Below, piece by piece: positions 43,959 through 52,546 of a stretch of 54,744 nucleotides of DNA. The stretch lies in the NCBI GenBank assembly GCA_934141575.1, contig CAKPCJ010000006.1, positions 1 to 54,744 of the forward strand. The letters are read 5' to 3'. Source of the stretch: an uncultured Bacilli bacterium (lineage in GTDB: Bacteria; Bacillota_I; Bacilli_A; RF39; UBA660). The notes beneath the pieces were generated by a model. That model was not told where the DNA came from. It saw only the letters and a list, made by a program, of their open reading frames with translations, and searched no databases. Position 1 is the first letter of the stretch. Each line of letters starts with the position of its first letter. The translations under genes and the position numbers were made by a program.

Positions 43959-45827
43959 TTATTCTTCTTTTTGACTATTTTCGACTGAGGAAGAGCTTAT
44001 TATAGATGATTTTACACTACTGCTTGATGATATAGAACTGCTTGATTGATTACTTGAACTCATACTTGATGAACTGCTCACACTCGAAATGCTTGATATA
44101 GAATTTGATGATGAGCTCGAACTACTAGAATGTGACATTGAACTTGATTTTGAAGAGTTAGAAGAGTTACTTGAACTATTAGATTTTGATATTGATGTTT
44201 GACTCATACTACTATTAGATGATATAGATGAAGAATTTGACACTGAAGTTTTGTTTGATGAACTTGAACTGTTTAGCTTTGATGAAGAGCTTGTTTGATG
44301 ATAATCATATGTTTTATAAGTTTTATTTTCGTCTATTGAGTTTAATATTATATTTCCTTTTACATCATTAATTAGCTCTTGAGCTTTTTTAATTGTTTCT
44401 AATTTTGGTTCCATTACGTAATTTTTTGCATTACCCATACTTTTTGGATATGAATATGTATAGTTGCTACTATCTGTTCCATCAAGACTTATTGATTTCA
44501 CATTCCAAGATGCCATATCTCCTAGTTGCATTTGAATTAATTTACTTATATTTGGTGTTCCTATATTAGTTTCAAATTTTCCTTCAATTGCATTCAAAAG
44601 TTCATTATATTTCCATATTATTGCTGGTGTTGCTGCTTTTTTTATGATTGCTGTAATAACAGCTTGTTGATTTTGTCCTCTTACTCTATCTCCTCCTGAA
44701 AATGTTTTTCTTTCTCTACAAAAATGCAATGTTGCTTTTCCATCTAAGTGATTAATACCTTTTTTAAATGAATAATTATCGTACGTACTAAATGCATACT
44801 TAGAGTCAACATCTATTCCATCTAATGCGTCTACTATGTCTACTACTGATGTGAAATTAATTTTTAAATAATAATTGATGTCGATATCCAGTAAATCTTC
44901 TATGGTTTTAACAGATGTATTTATTCCATACATTCCAGCATGAGTCAATTTATCACGCATATCAGTTTCTATTCCATGTAATTTAACATAATAATCTCTT
45001 GGTATAGATATAAGTAATACTTGTTTAGTTTTTGGATTTACAACTGCCACTATATTAACATCGCTTCTTGACACAGTAGTTATATCACCAAATGTATCTA
45101 TTCCACTTATGTATAGAGTAAATGTGTCGTTTACAACATCTACTTCTTTTGTTATTTCTTCTTCTTTTACTTCTACACTTATTTTGTATATTGATTTAAC
45201 TAATGAATCAAAATCTTTTCCTTCTTCTTGATATTGGTCTTTTATCATTTCAATATACGAATCTTCTATTAATATTGCTTCAATGCTTTTATTTAGAAGA
45301 CCTGATACAAGTTCCCCTACATCAGTTTTATTATTAGAAATTATACTTACTTTTTTCTTTAATTCTTCCATGGCTTTATGGCTATTACCAACAGTTTTAA
45401 CATAAGATACTGACTTGTCTTTCAAATCTTCTACTGTTTTTATTTCACTTTTCTCAAGTACTAATACAGAATATATTTCTGTTTTTATTCCTTTTGGTTC
45501 CATTCCATTTATCGAATCATAGGTTTTATCTATATAAAAATAACCTGCAATGTCTATTATGAAAATAACTGTTACTAATACAAACGCTCCTATTTTAAAT
45601 TTTATTTTAATGCCCCTATTTAGTAGGAAAAACATTACAATAGCGTCAAATAATCCAATTAATATTATAACTGGTATTAAATATTTATTTGGCAACATAT
45701 TAATTTGAAATATTTTATATGTAAATAAAATAGTTGTTAGTAATAATATTAGAGATACTATTAAACATATCCTATTAACTATTTTCTTTCGTTTCTTCTT
45801 TTTTCTTAGAGATGTTCTGCTATTCAT
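43959..45827 (-). CDS. LytR-CpsA-Psr (LCP) ligase with SBP-like insert and serine-rich tail
   Basis: 622 residues. Three N-terminal membrane helices (19-40, 48-69, 77-99) are followed by a region of about 112-225 resembling a periplasmic-binding fold (EIKTVEDLKDKSVSYVKTVG), then the LCP domain (about 236-490) with the pyrophosphate-binding residues in TTVSRSDVNIV, SIPRDYYV and HFCRERKTFSGGDRVRGQNQ. Residues 512-622 are almost pure Ser/Asn, a wall-spanning spacer. LCP enzymes attach undecaprenyl-linked glycans to peptidoglycan, so it is the natural last step for the downstream locus. RBS GGAGGTA before ATG 45827. Confidence 0.93.
   Translation of the reverse strand: MNSRTSLRKKKKRKKIVNRICLIVSLILLLTTILFTYKIFQINMLPNKYLIPVIILIGLFDAIVMFFLLNRGIKIKFKIGAFVLVTVIFIIDIAGYFYIDKTYDSINGMEPKGIKTEIYSVLVLEKSEIKTVEDLKDKSVSYVKTVGNSHKAMEELKKKVSIISNNKTDVGELVSGLLNKSIEAILIEDSYIEMIKDQYQEEGKDFDSLVKSIYKISVEVKEEEITKEVDVVNDTFTLYISGIDTFGDITTVSRSDVNIVAVVNPKTKQVLLISIPRDYYVKLHGIETDMRDKLTHAGMYGINTSVKTIEDLLDIDINYYLKINFTSVVDIVDALDGIDVDSKYAFSTYDNYSFKKGINHLDGKATLHFCRERKTFSGGDRVRGQNQQAVITAIIKKAATPAIIWKYNELLNAIEGKFETNIGTPNISKLIQMQLGDMASWNVKSISLDGTDSSNYTYSYPKSMGNAKNYVMEPKLETIKKAQELINDVKGNIILNSIDENKTYKTYDYHQTSSSSKLNSSSSSNKTSVSNSSSISSNSSMSQTSISKSNSSSNSSNSSKSSSMSHSSSSSSSSNSISSISSVSSSSSMSSSNQSSSSISSSSSVKSSIISSSSVENSQKEE
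43962..44294 (-). repeat. Low-complexity Ser/Asn-coding tract
   Basis: About 111 codons, roughly 70 percent Ser, forming the C-terminal tail of the LCP protein. Repeated TCA/AGT-type codons make it prone to length variation. Confidence 0.8.
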
Positions 45828-45862
45828 ATCAATACCTCCGATATTATATATTCTACCACAAT

Positions 45863-45905
45863 ATAAAAAAATAGGAAATAAGAATATTTTCTTATCCCCT
45901 ATTTT
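45863..45905 (-). terminator. Terminator after the rhomboid-like gene
   Basis: Nested stem: AAAATAGG/CCTATTTT (outer, 45898-45905 with 45868-45875) and ATAAGAA/TTCTTAT (inner, 45889-45895 with 45878-45884), followed by T on the minus strand. Confidence 0.75.
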
Positions 45906-45913
45906 GTAAAGTA

Positions 45914-46981
45914 TTATATATAATTAATAACTATTAACGCTACTAACATTATTGTGCTCATTATATATCCGTTTATAGAATCAGTCTTATTATCTATAGA
46001 TTTAGCTTCTAGTGCTCTTGAAATTAAGAATCCAGAAATTAGGCTTAATACTGCTACTATTGCAAGTCCTAAATAATTATATACTATTAGGAATATTATA
46101 TTTACAATTACAACTGGCAATATCAATGCCTTTAAAACACTTGTTAAGTAAACTCTGTAATATGATCCTAGATTTATTACAGCGCCTATAAATCCAAATA
46201 CAGGTGCTATGTACCCAGAATTAATTCCAAGTTTAAGCCCCAAAAGAGCACCACATGTACTAGTGAATAAGTATATGATAAGTGTTTTTACCGCGCCGTA
46301 AAATCCTTCTACTTTTGTACCTAACAAATATAAGCTAAACATTCCTATTACTAAATAATATATATTTTTATCATAAAACATGGTATTTAAAAAACTATTA
46401 TTAAATGTTTGGGCTGTTAAGAATATTATTAAATTTAATATTAATAATATTGGAGTTAATATTGGCTTTCTTTCTTTAAATAAATTCTCTACTTTACTAT
46501 TTTCTTCTTCTCTATTTTTATTTATTTCTGTTGTAAGTTTTATAAATAGATCCATTCCATCTGCATCATATTTCATTTTTTCGTTCAAATCAGGAAATTT
46601 CAATTTAAGTATTTCACTATTTTCAAGGTCTTTTTCTTCATCAACTGATATAAAATCCATATTGTCTATATTGTCATTAAGTTTTACATTATCACCTAAG
46701 TCAATAAATATGCTTAAAGAATCCATTCTTAGTAGTAATGTTTTTTTCTTTATTGAGCTAAGAACTCTTTGAGTTCTAAATATATCTAAGTTTAATTGTT
46801 CATCATTATGGATATAATTAGACACTATTCTTATTATTTTATAATCTGAGTTCAAATTTTCTAGCCATATTTCATCTTTAATTCCGTGAACTACAACTGG
46901 GTTGTATCCTTTTTCAGTTATAAAATAATGTAATAGTTTCATTATTATTTTATCTTTATCACTTATTGCTATATCTTGCAT
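45914..46981 (-). CDS. GluP/YqgP-like rhomboid homologue lacking catalytic residues
   Basis: 355 residues. The cytosolic N-terminal domain (about 1-165; KGYNPVVVHGIKDEIWLEN, LDIFRTQRVLSSIKKKTLLLRMDSL) matches that of B. subtilis GluP. The membrane part has 6-7 helices with YLLGTKVEGFYGAVKTLIIYL, typical of rhomboids. But the GASG active-site motif reads GYIAPVFG at 256-263 (no Ser), and no His is present in the last helices (AVLSLISGFLIS). It is thus a pseudo-protease, possibly binding clients for quality control. GTG at 46990 is possible, but ATG 46981 fits the GAGGTGA site better. Last gene of the lspA operon. Confidence 0.75.
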   Translation of the reverse strand: MQDIAISDKDKIIMKLLHYFITEKGYNPVVVHGIKDEIWLENLNSDYKIIRIVSNYIHNDEQLNLDIFRTQRVLSSIKKKTLLLRMDSLSIFIDLGDNVKLNDNIDNMDFISVDEEKDLENSEILKLKFPDLNEKMKYDADGMDLFIKLTTEINKNREEENSKVENLFKERKPILTPILLILNLIIFLTAQTFNNSFLNTMFYDKNIYYLVIGMFSLYLLGTKVEGFYGAVKTLIIYLFTSTCGALLGLKLGINSGYIAPVFGFIGAVINLGSYYRVYLTSVLKALILPVVIVNIIFLIVYNYLGLAIVAVLSLISGFLISRALEAKSIDNKTDSINGYIMSTIMLVALIVINYI

Positions 46982-46993
46982 ATTAATCACCTC

Positions 46994-47605
46994 TTAAATA
47001 AGTTTTAATAAAATAGAATTGTAAAAATTTAATACTGGTTCTGTTACTATATCAAATATATTTGGATAAAAAATTAATAATCCAAATATTATTATAAAAC
47101 CGAAGCGTTCCAATGATAAAAATTTGTCATACATTGAAGTTGGCAAAATACCAGCTAATATTTTAGATCCATCTAATGGTGGTATTGGAAATAAATTAAA
47201 TACTCCTAATACTACATTATAACTAACAAATAATTTAGTTAGTTTTATTAAATATATTGATGGATAATTTTTTATAACAAATGCGCATAGAAGCGTTCCA
47301 ATAAATGCCATTAAAAAATTGCTTATTGGTCCAGCAGCTGCCACTACAGTAGTATCTTTTATTGGATTTTTATAATTACTTGGATCTATATTTACTGGTT
47401 TTGCCCACCCAAATCCAAATACAATTAGTGAAAAAAATCCGATAAAATCTATATGCCTAAATGGATTAAAGCTAAGCCTTCCATCTGTTTTAGCAGTGGT
47501 ATCCCCTAGTTTATACGAAGCAAAGGCATGAGCCCACTCGTGTACAGTCAGTGAAACAAGTAATACCGGTATTATATATATAAGATCTTCTAAATTATCT
47601 AACAT
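46994..47605 (-). CDS. Site-2-type zinc metalloprotease, M50 family (YwhC-like)
   Basis: 203 residues, six membrane helices. Zinc motif HEWAH (H22, E23, H26), the third-ligand segment NLFPIPPLDGSKIL with Asp, and the conserved GWAKPVNIDPSNYKNP and AAAGPISNFLMA. Short cytosol-type M50 without PDZ domain, as in Bacillus YwhC. Natural substrates are not known. Its neighbour is a protease-dead rhomboid homologue, with 4 nt between the two reading frames. Confidence 0.9.
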   Translation of the reverse strand: MLDNLEDLIYIIPVLLVSLTVHEWAHAFASYKLGDTTAKTDGRLSFNPFRHIDFIGFFSLIVFGFGWAKPVNIDPSNYKNPIKDTTVVAAAGPISNFLMAFIGTLLCAFVIKNYPSIYLIKLTKLFVSYNVVLGVFNLFPIPPLDGSKILAGILPTSMYDKFLSLERFGFIIIFGLLIFYPNIFDIVTEPVLNFYNSILLKLI

Positions 47606-47609
47606 TTTA

Positions 47610-48491
47610 TCACCTAAACATATCTATTATTTCTTTCATTTCTTTTGGAATTTCGCTTCTAAACTCCATAAATTCTCCAGTTATTGGATGATTTAATGAT
47701 AAGTAATACGAATGAAGCATTTGGCCACAATCATTTATTGTCTTTTTATGGCCGTATACTGGATCATTTACTATAGGATATCCAATATATTTCATATGAA
47801 CACGTATTTGATGTGTTCTTCCAGTTTCTAGCTGACACTCTATTAAAGTAGCATTGTTTAGTTTTTCTAATACTCTAAAATGAGTTATAGCATCTTTCGC
47901 ATTTATATCTGTTACGGCCATTTTTTTTCTATCTGTTATATCTCTTCCAATTGGAGCATCTATAGTACCTGTATCATGATTTATAACACCGTGAACTAAC
48001 GCTATATATTTTCTTACTACTTCTTTGTTTTTTATCATATTAACTAATTTTTCATGAACTATTTCATCTTTTGCAACTATTAATAAACCACTTGTATCTT
48101 TGTCAATTCTATGAACTATTCCTGGCCTTACTTCATCACTACTAAGTTTACATTTTTTGATAAGTGCATTTACCAACGTATCATTTTTATGTCCAACTGC
48201 AGGATGAACTACTAATCCTCTTGGTTTATCGACAATTACAATATAATCATCTTCATAAACTATATTTATGTCAATATCAAGTGGTTCTATTTCATAGTTT
48301 TCTTCTTTTTTATCTAAGTCTACATTTATCTCCATACCATCTTTTACAATAAAATTGGCAGAAACCACTTTTCCATCAACAATAACGTTATTATTTTTGA
48401 TTAATTTTTGAATTTTGCTCCTACTTAATTTCAATACATCAAGCAGATATTTATCTATTCTAATATTTCCATTTTCTACGTTAATTTTCAT
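47610..48491 (-). CDS. rluD: RluD-type 23S rRNA pseudouridine synthase
   Basis: 293 residues. S4 RNA-binding domain at 1-65 (IRIDKYLLDVLKLSRSKIQKLIKN), then the catalytic domain with VVDKPRGLVVHPAVGHKNDTL and the active-site motif GIVHRIDKDTSGLLIVAKD carrying the catalytic Asp, and ETGRTHQIRVHMKYIGYPI. It probably modifies helix 69 uridines. Usually next to lspA in Firmicutes, which holds here; the two overlap by 11 nt. Confidence 0.94.
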   Translation of the reverse strand: MKINVENGNIRIDKYLLDVLKLSRSKIQKLIKNNNVIVDGKVVSANFIVKDGMEINVDLDKKEENYEIEPLDIDINIVYEDDYIVIVDKPRGLVVHPAVGHKNDTLVNALIKKCKLSSDEVRPGIVHRIDKDTSGLLIVAKDEIVHEKLVNMIKNKEVVRKYIALVHGVINHDTGTIDAPIGRDITDRKKMAVTDINAKDAITHFRVLEKLNNATLIECQLETGRTHQIRVHMKYIGYPIVNDPVYGHKKTINDCGQMLHSYYLSLNHPITGEFMEFRSEIPKEMKEIIDMFR

Positions 48492-48942
48492 GTTTTTCGC
48501 TCCTAATAATATTTACAACTAATAGGATTGCACCTATTACTATAAATGTATCTGCAAAGTTGAAGACTGGAAAGTTATATGAAAAAATATGAAAATCTAA
48601 AAAATCTATTACTTTGCCATAAAAAATTCTATCTACAACATTTCCAAGTATTCCGCTGATTAATAGTGAATATATTATTGTTTGAAACATACTATTATCT
48701 TTAGATGTGATTACTAATTTGATTATATACAATAACGCTATTAAAGAAATAGTTATAAGTATGAATGTATTACCGCTTAATATGTTTAAAGCTGCGCCAT
48801 CATTTTGTATATATGTTAAATAAAAAAATGATGGAATTACTTTGATTGATTGACCTAATGTCATCAAATTCATAACTAATGCCTTAGATATTTGATCCAA
48901 AGCCAACAATATTATACTTATTATGATTAACTTTTTTTTCAC
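48481..48942 (-). CDS. lspA: Lipoprotein signal peptidase
   Basis: 153 residues, four membrane helices. Catalytic Asp pair in GNVVDRIFYGKVIDFLDF and FNFADTFIVIG; substrate loop NDGAALNIL (family NxGAAF/L). It removes the signal peptide of prolipoproteins after lipid attachment. The frame begins at ATG 48954, but the predicted -10 places the transcript start near 48953, and GTG at 48942 has GGTGAT at normal spacing, so GTG is taken. Confidence 0.94.
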   Translation of the reverse strand: MKKKLIIISIILLALDQISKALVMNLMTLGQSIKVIPSFFYLTYIQNDGAALNILSGNTFILITISLIALLYIIKLVITSKDNSMFQTIIYSLLISGILGNVVDRIFYGKVIDFLDFHIFSYNFPVFNFADTFIVIGAILLVVNIIRSEKHEN

Positions 48943-48959
48943 TATAATCACCATTTAGT

Positions 48960-48988
48960 ATTATACCATATTCATTCATTAGTTTCCA
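48960..48988 (-). promoter_or_regulatory. Promoter of the lspA-rluD-M50-rhomboid operon
   Basis: TGGAAA (48988-48983), 17-nt spacer ending in TGG, TATAAT (48965-48960): extended -10 promoter. Confidence 0.6.
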
Positions 48989-49094
48989 CTAATAGTTATT
49001 AAAATAATGATAAATATTTGTAGGTTTTATATTGTAAATTTTTAGTAAAAGCGTTAATATAATTAGTATCATAAGTTTGATTTAAGGAGATTAT

Positions 49095-49865
49095 ATGAAA
49101 TTCAAAAAATTTATATTAGATTTAACAAGTCATTATTCTGAAGAAGTCAAATCATGTATAAGTGACCTTAAGACAAAAGGTAAAAGGAAGTTACAAATAC
49201 CTAATATTTTAACTGCTTCTAGAATTGTTGCACCTATATTTATTTTACCATTTGTATTCACTTCTAATTTAGTTGGTGCAGCCATTGTAACTGGATGTTT
49301 TGCTATTACAGATTGTTTTGATGGAATGCTTGCTAGAAAACTTAATGCCACTAGTGAATTTGGCAGAGAATTAGATCCAATCGCAGACAAGTTTTTTGCT
49401 GGTGGGTTGATGATTCCACTTATAATAAATAATCCCCTACTTATATTTACTTTTGTTTTAGAAGGAGTTATTGCTGGAGTAAATTCTTATTCTAAATATA
49501 AGCAAAACTCTCCAAGGACAAATTATATTGGTAAAATTAAAACATGGGCATTATCAATTCTAATGATGACAAGTTATTATTCTATGTTTAGCCCTGTAAA
49601 TAGCCTTGCAACCACTATTCCACTTGTTCTTACTAACATTCTTCAAATAGGTGCTGTTACTAAATATATTGTCGATGATAAGAAAAAGGATAATATAAGA
49701 AATAATCAAAGTATAAATAATATAGAAACTCAAATTTCACAAAAAAATAAAAGTGAAAAGAATGTTAAAAAAGAAAAAATTGATTTATTAAAAACTCAAA
49801 AGAATATATTAATTAATGATAGTAAAATTTTAAATACTACACCTAAAACTCTGAAAAAACAATAA
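49095..49865 (+). CDS. CDP-alcohol phosphatidyltransferase (PgsA-like) with long charged tail
   Basis: 256 residues. CDP-alcohol phosphotransferase signature D-X2-D-G-X2-A-R-X8-G-X3-D-X3-D in DCFDGMLARKLNATSEFG plus RELDPIADK (D73, D76, G90, D94, D98). Four to five membrane helices between about 35 and 200, preceded by a 30-residue basic helix. Likely makes phosphatidylglycerol phosphate or another anionic lipid. Residues 205-256 are a highly charged Lys/Asn tail not usual for PgsA. RBS AGGAGATT; runs opposite to its neighbours on both sides. Confidence 0.85.
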   Translation: MKFKKFILDLTSHYSEEVKSCISDLKTKGKRKLQIPNILTASRIVAPIFILPFVFTSNLVGAAIVTGCFAITDCFDGMLARKLNATSEFGRELDPIADKFFAGGLMIPLIINNPLLIFTFVLEGVIAGVNSYSKYKQNSPRTNYIGKIKTWALSILMMTSYYSMFSPVNSLATTIPLVLTNILQIGAVTKYIVDDKKKDNIRNNQSINNIETQISQKNKSEKNVKKEKIDLLKTQKNILINDSKILNTTPKTLKKQ

Positions 49866-49892
49866 ACGCGTAAAATACGCGTTTTATTTTTT
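49864..49892 (+). terminator. Terminator after the phosphatidyltransferase gene
   Basis: Stem ACGCGTA/TACGCGT (49866-49872 with 49876-49882), 3-nt loop, then TTTATTTTTT on the plus strand. Confidence 0.85.
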
Positions 49893-49894
49893 AA

Positions 49895-49928
49895 ATAAAA
49901 AAACTGCTATACTTCTTGTATAACAGTT
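49895..49928 (-). terminator. Terminator overlapping the RNase J stop
   Basis: 11-bp stem with one mismatch (49918-49928 with 49902-49912), loop of 5, then a T run on the minus strand. Confidence 0.7.
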
Positions 49929-51562
49929 ATTATCATTGGTTTACATTCGGTTTCTTTATATAAATATTTTCCAAGTTTTTCTCTAACACTTAGTTTTATT
50001 TTATTGTATTCTATGTAATTCTTTTCAAAGTCTATGTTACTTGTAATAGCTTCTTCGGATATTTTAATTGATTCGTTTATAAGTTCGGCATTTTCTTTTA
50101 CATATACAAATCCTCTTGTTAATATTTCTGGACCCGCTATTATCTTTTTAGTTTTCTTATCTAACGTTGCACTTACTATTACAATTCCATTATCACTTAG
50201 TATTTGTCTATCTTTAATAACTAACTCGCCTATGTCTTCGCTTGATTTTCCATCTATTAATATAGTATCAGTTTCTACAAAATCTGGGTCTGGTAATAGT
50301 TTTCCATCTATTATTGTTACTACATCACCGTTTTGTTTTAATAATATATTTTCTTTTGGAAGACCTATTTCACTAGCTATATTGGCATTAGCAAGTTGAT
50401 GGCGGTACTCTCCTCTAACAGGAAAATAATACTTTGGTTTTATCAAATCTAACATTAACATTAAGTCTAGTGCAGATGCATGGTGTGATAAATATTTTTT
50501 TCTAGATAAAGTTACTACGTTAACTCCTATTTTTGAAATCTGATCTGCAATATTAACTACTGTTTTTTCCATATCGTCTGTTATATTTTCTAGAATAACT
50601 ACTGTATCACTTCTATTAAGTTTTACATATCTATCATATCCGTTTACAATTCTATTTAAATTTCTAAATGGTGACTCTTTGTCATCTGATACTAATATTG
50701 TTATATTTTTATCATTTATATTAGATAAATCACCTATTCTATTTTTATCAAATTTGATATATCCTCTATCAATAGCGCTGTCAATTATATTTTGTAAAGT
50801 TTTACCCATAATTACAACTTTTCTATCGGCATTTTCTAATTCACTAAATAACTCTTGTATTCTATAAATGTGTTCTTTATATACTGCACATATAACTCTA
50901 TCCTCAGACTTAAGTAAGATTTCCCTAATCAAATTAGAAAGTTTATGTTTTGGAGTTGTATATCCTTGATGTTCAGCATATAAACTTTCACTGAGTAAGC
51001 ATAACACTCCTTGTTTACCAAGATATGCTAGTTTACCTATATCAGTTCCATAAGCTCCCTGCATCGTTGAATCAAATAAAAAGTCACCCGTATAGAAAAT
51101 TACTCCATCTTTAGTATATAATGCATATCCAACGTTATCTGGAATTGAATGTGTTAATGATATAGGAAATATACTTAAATTATCACCAAAAGATACTTTT
51201 TTATGAGGTTTTATTTCAACAATGTTGTTGCTTTTAATACCTGATTGTTCAAAGTCTTTTTTTATTATTTCACATGTGAAGCTTGTTCCATATATTTTAA
51301 CATTTGGGAAATCCTTTATTATATCAGATAGTGCTCCCATGTTTTCTTCATGACCATGCGTAATAAAGAAACCCTTTATTTTATTAGAATTATTTTTTAA
51401 ATATGTTGTTGCTGGAATAATATAATCTACTCCAAACATACCTTCTTGAGCATACTTAAGTCCTGCATCAAAAACAAATATATTATCGTCTACTTCAACA
51501 ACATACATATTTTTACCATTTTCATTTAAACCGCCTAAACCAAAAATTCTTATTTTGCTCAA
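49907..51562 (-). CDS. RNase J-family protein with altered metal-binding motifs (J2-like)
   Basis: 551 residues, full RNase J length: metallo-beta-lactamase fold, beta-CASP domain and C-terminal domain. H138 in SLTHSIPDNVGYAL and D160 in YTGDFLFD are kept. The main motif, usually HGHEDH, reads H69-G-H71-E-E-N74, and the C-terminal PVHGEYR motif reads PVRGEYR (381-387). HVSGHGS is replaced by YLSHHAS. Loss of two or more ligands suggests weak or no nuclease activity, like the J2 partner in Bacillus, where J1 does the cutting. The start is TTG at 51562, well placed after AAAGGAGG. Confidence 0.88.
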   Translation of the reverse strand: MSKIRIFGLGGLNENGKNMYVVEVDDNIFVFDAGLKYAQEGMFGVDYIIPATTYLKNNSNKIKGFFITHGHEENMGALSDIIKDFPNVKIYGTSFTCEIIKKDFEQSGIKSNNIVEIKPHKKVSFGDNLSIFPISLTHSIPDNVGYALYTKDGVIFYTGDFLFDSTMQGAYGTDIGKLAYLGKQGVLCLLSESLYAEHQGYTTPKHKLSNLIREILLKSEDRVICAVYKEHIYRIQELFSELENADRKVVIMGKTLQNIIDSAIDRGYIKFDKNRIGDLSNINDKNITILVSDDKESPFRNLNRIVNGYDRYVKLNRSDTVVILENITDDMEKTVVNIADQISKIGVNVVTLSRKKYLSHHASALDLMLMLDLIKPKYYFPVRGEYRHQLANANIASEIGLPKENILLKQNGDVVTIIDGKLLPDPDFVETDTILIDGKSSEDIGELVIKDRQILSDNGIVIVSATLDKKTKKIIAGPEILTRGFVYVKENAELINESIKISEEAITSNIDFEKNYIEYNKIKLSVREKLGKYLYKETECKPMIITVIQEV

Positions 51563-51611
51563 AATTTTTCCTCCTTTCTTGTTCAGTCATTTCATTATAT
51601 CATTATTTTAT

Positions 51612-52445
51612 CTATTTTTCTAGTCTTTTTTCATTTAAGTGGTCCGACAAGGTAGCTAATGTTAACCCTTTTTGTTTTATATATATTATAATGTGATCTA
51701 ATTCGTTATTAATTTGTTTGCTTGCTTTCATACCAATTATGCTTCCACTGGATAAATTTTTCTTAAGTGATATTGAATCATTTACTATAGTTGGCTTTAC
51801 AGCGTGCATTGAATAATTATTACATAATTTAATCATATCTTCATTATATTTTTCTAAATAGCAATAACTTTGTTTTTTATCTAGTAATCTGTTTGAATAT
51901 ATCATCTCTTCATCGTTTGAATAGTTTTTATGTCCAACTTCATTTCCTAAATATACTAATTCATCAATAATTTCTTTATTCTTTTCTATATATTCTTTAT
52001 CAAAAAAGAAAGTTGCTACTACATTGTTTTTTCTTAATATTTCTTTAATTTTTCTAATATCATCATTTTTACTTATATTAAAAACTAATGAAACCATATT
52101 TTTACTTTTATTACCCGCTACTATATATTTATTATATATTTTATTTATTGATTGCTCTGGTGATACATTTTTAAAAATTAACATGTTTTCATTATATAAT
52201 CCATATTTTTTCATTTTTTCATAGCTCAACTCTACGTCAACTTCTATGCCCTCATACCCTGGTATTATATCATTTCCATCTATATAGGCATTTATTGCTG
52301 GTATACTGTGTGATTCTTTCTTTTCCATTAATTCAATCATAAGAGGATCTTGTTCTCTTACAACTATCATCGCTTTTTCTGTATACATAAAGCTTATACA
52401 TGTAAGCACCAAAAGTCCAGTAACTTGAAACACTTTTTTTATCAT
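51612..52445 (-). CDS. Degenerate NodB-type polysaccharide deacetylase homologue
   Basis: 277 residues with one N-terminal membrane helix (about 5-22). From residue 115 the NodB fold can be followed: MVSLVFNISKND (usually ALTFDDGP), VVATFFFDKEYIEKN, LGNEVGHKNYSND (usually EIGNHTYSH). The catalytic Asp of motif 1 is Asn/Ile-replaced and the H-X3-H metal site is not complete, so deacetylation is unlikely. Residues 30-110 are an external domain of unknown type. It may act as a wall-binding or scaffold protein. It lies upstream of RNase J by 49 nt. Confidence 0.7.
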   Translation of the reverse strand: MIKKVFQVTGLLVLTCISFMYTEKAMIVVREQDPLMIELMEKKESHSIPAINAYIDGNDIIPGYEGIEVDVELSYEKMKKYGLYNENMLIFKNVSPEQSINKIYNKYIVAGNKSKNMVSLVFNISKNDDIRKIKEILRKNNVVATFFFDKEYIEKNKEIIDELVYLGNEVGHKNYSNDEEMIYSNRLLDKKQSYCYLEKYNEDMIKLCNNYSMHAVKPTIVNDSISLKKNLSSGSIIGMKASKQINNELDHIIIYIKQKGLTLATLSDHLNEKRLEK

Positions 52446-52488
52446 TAAACCACCTAATTAAACATATGAACGAAGTTTATATTTTTTC

Positions 52489-52517
52489 TTGATTTTAGTA
52501 TTTTTTTATAGTTTAAT
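52489..52517 (+). promoter_or_regulatory. Promoter of the 327-residue unknown gene
   Basis: TTGATT (52489-52494), 17-nt spacer, TTTAAT (52512-52517), 29 nt before ATG 52547. Confidence 0.5.
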
Positions 52518-52546
52518 AATTATTAATTAATTTGGGTGGCGATTGT

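Noticed and set aside
43962..44294. Serine tract of the LCP gene as a CRISPR-like or satellite repeat
   Set aside because: There is no regular repeat-spacer unit; it is low-complexity coding sequence in frame with the LCP domain.
48943..48954. ATG at 48954 as start of lspA
   Set aside because: It would lie at or before the predicted transcript start, while GTG at 48942 has a good ribosome-binding site.
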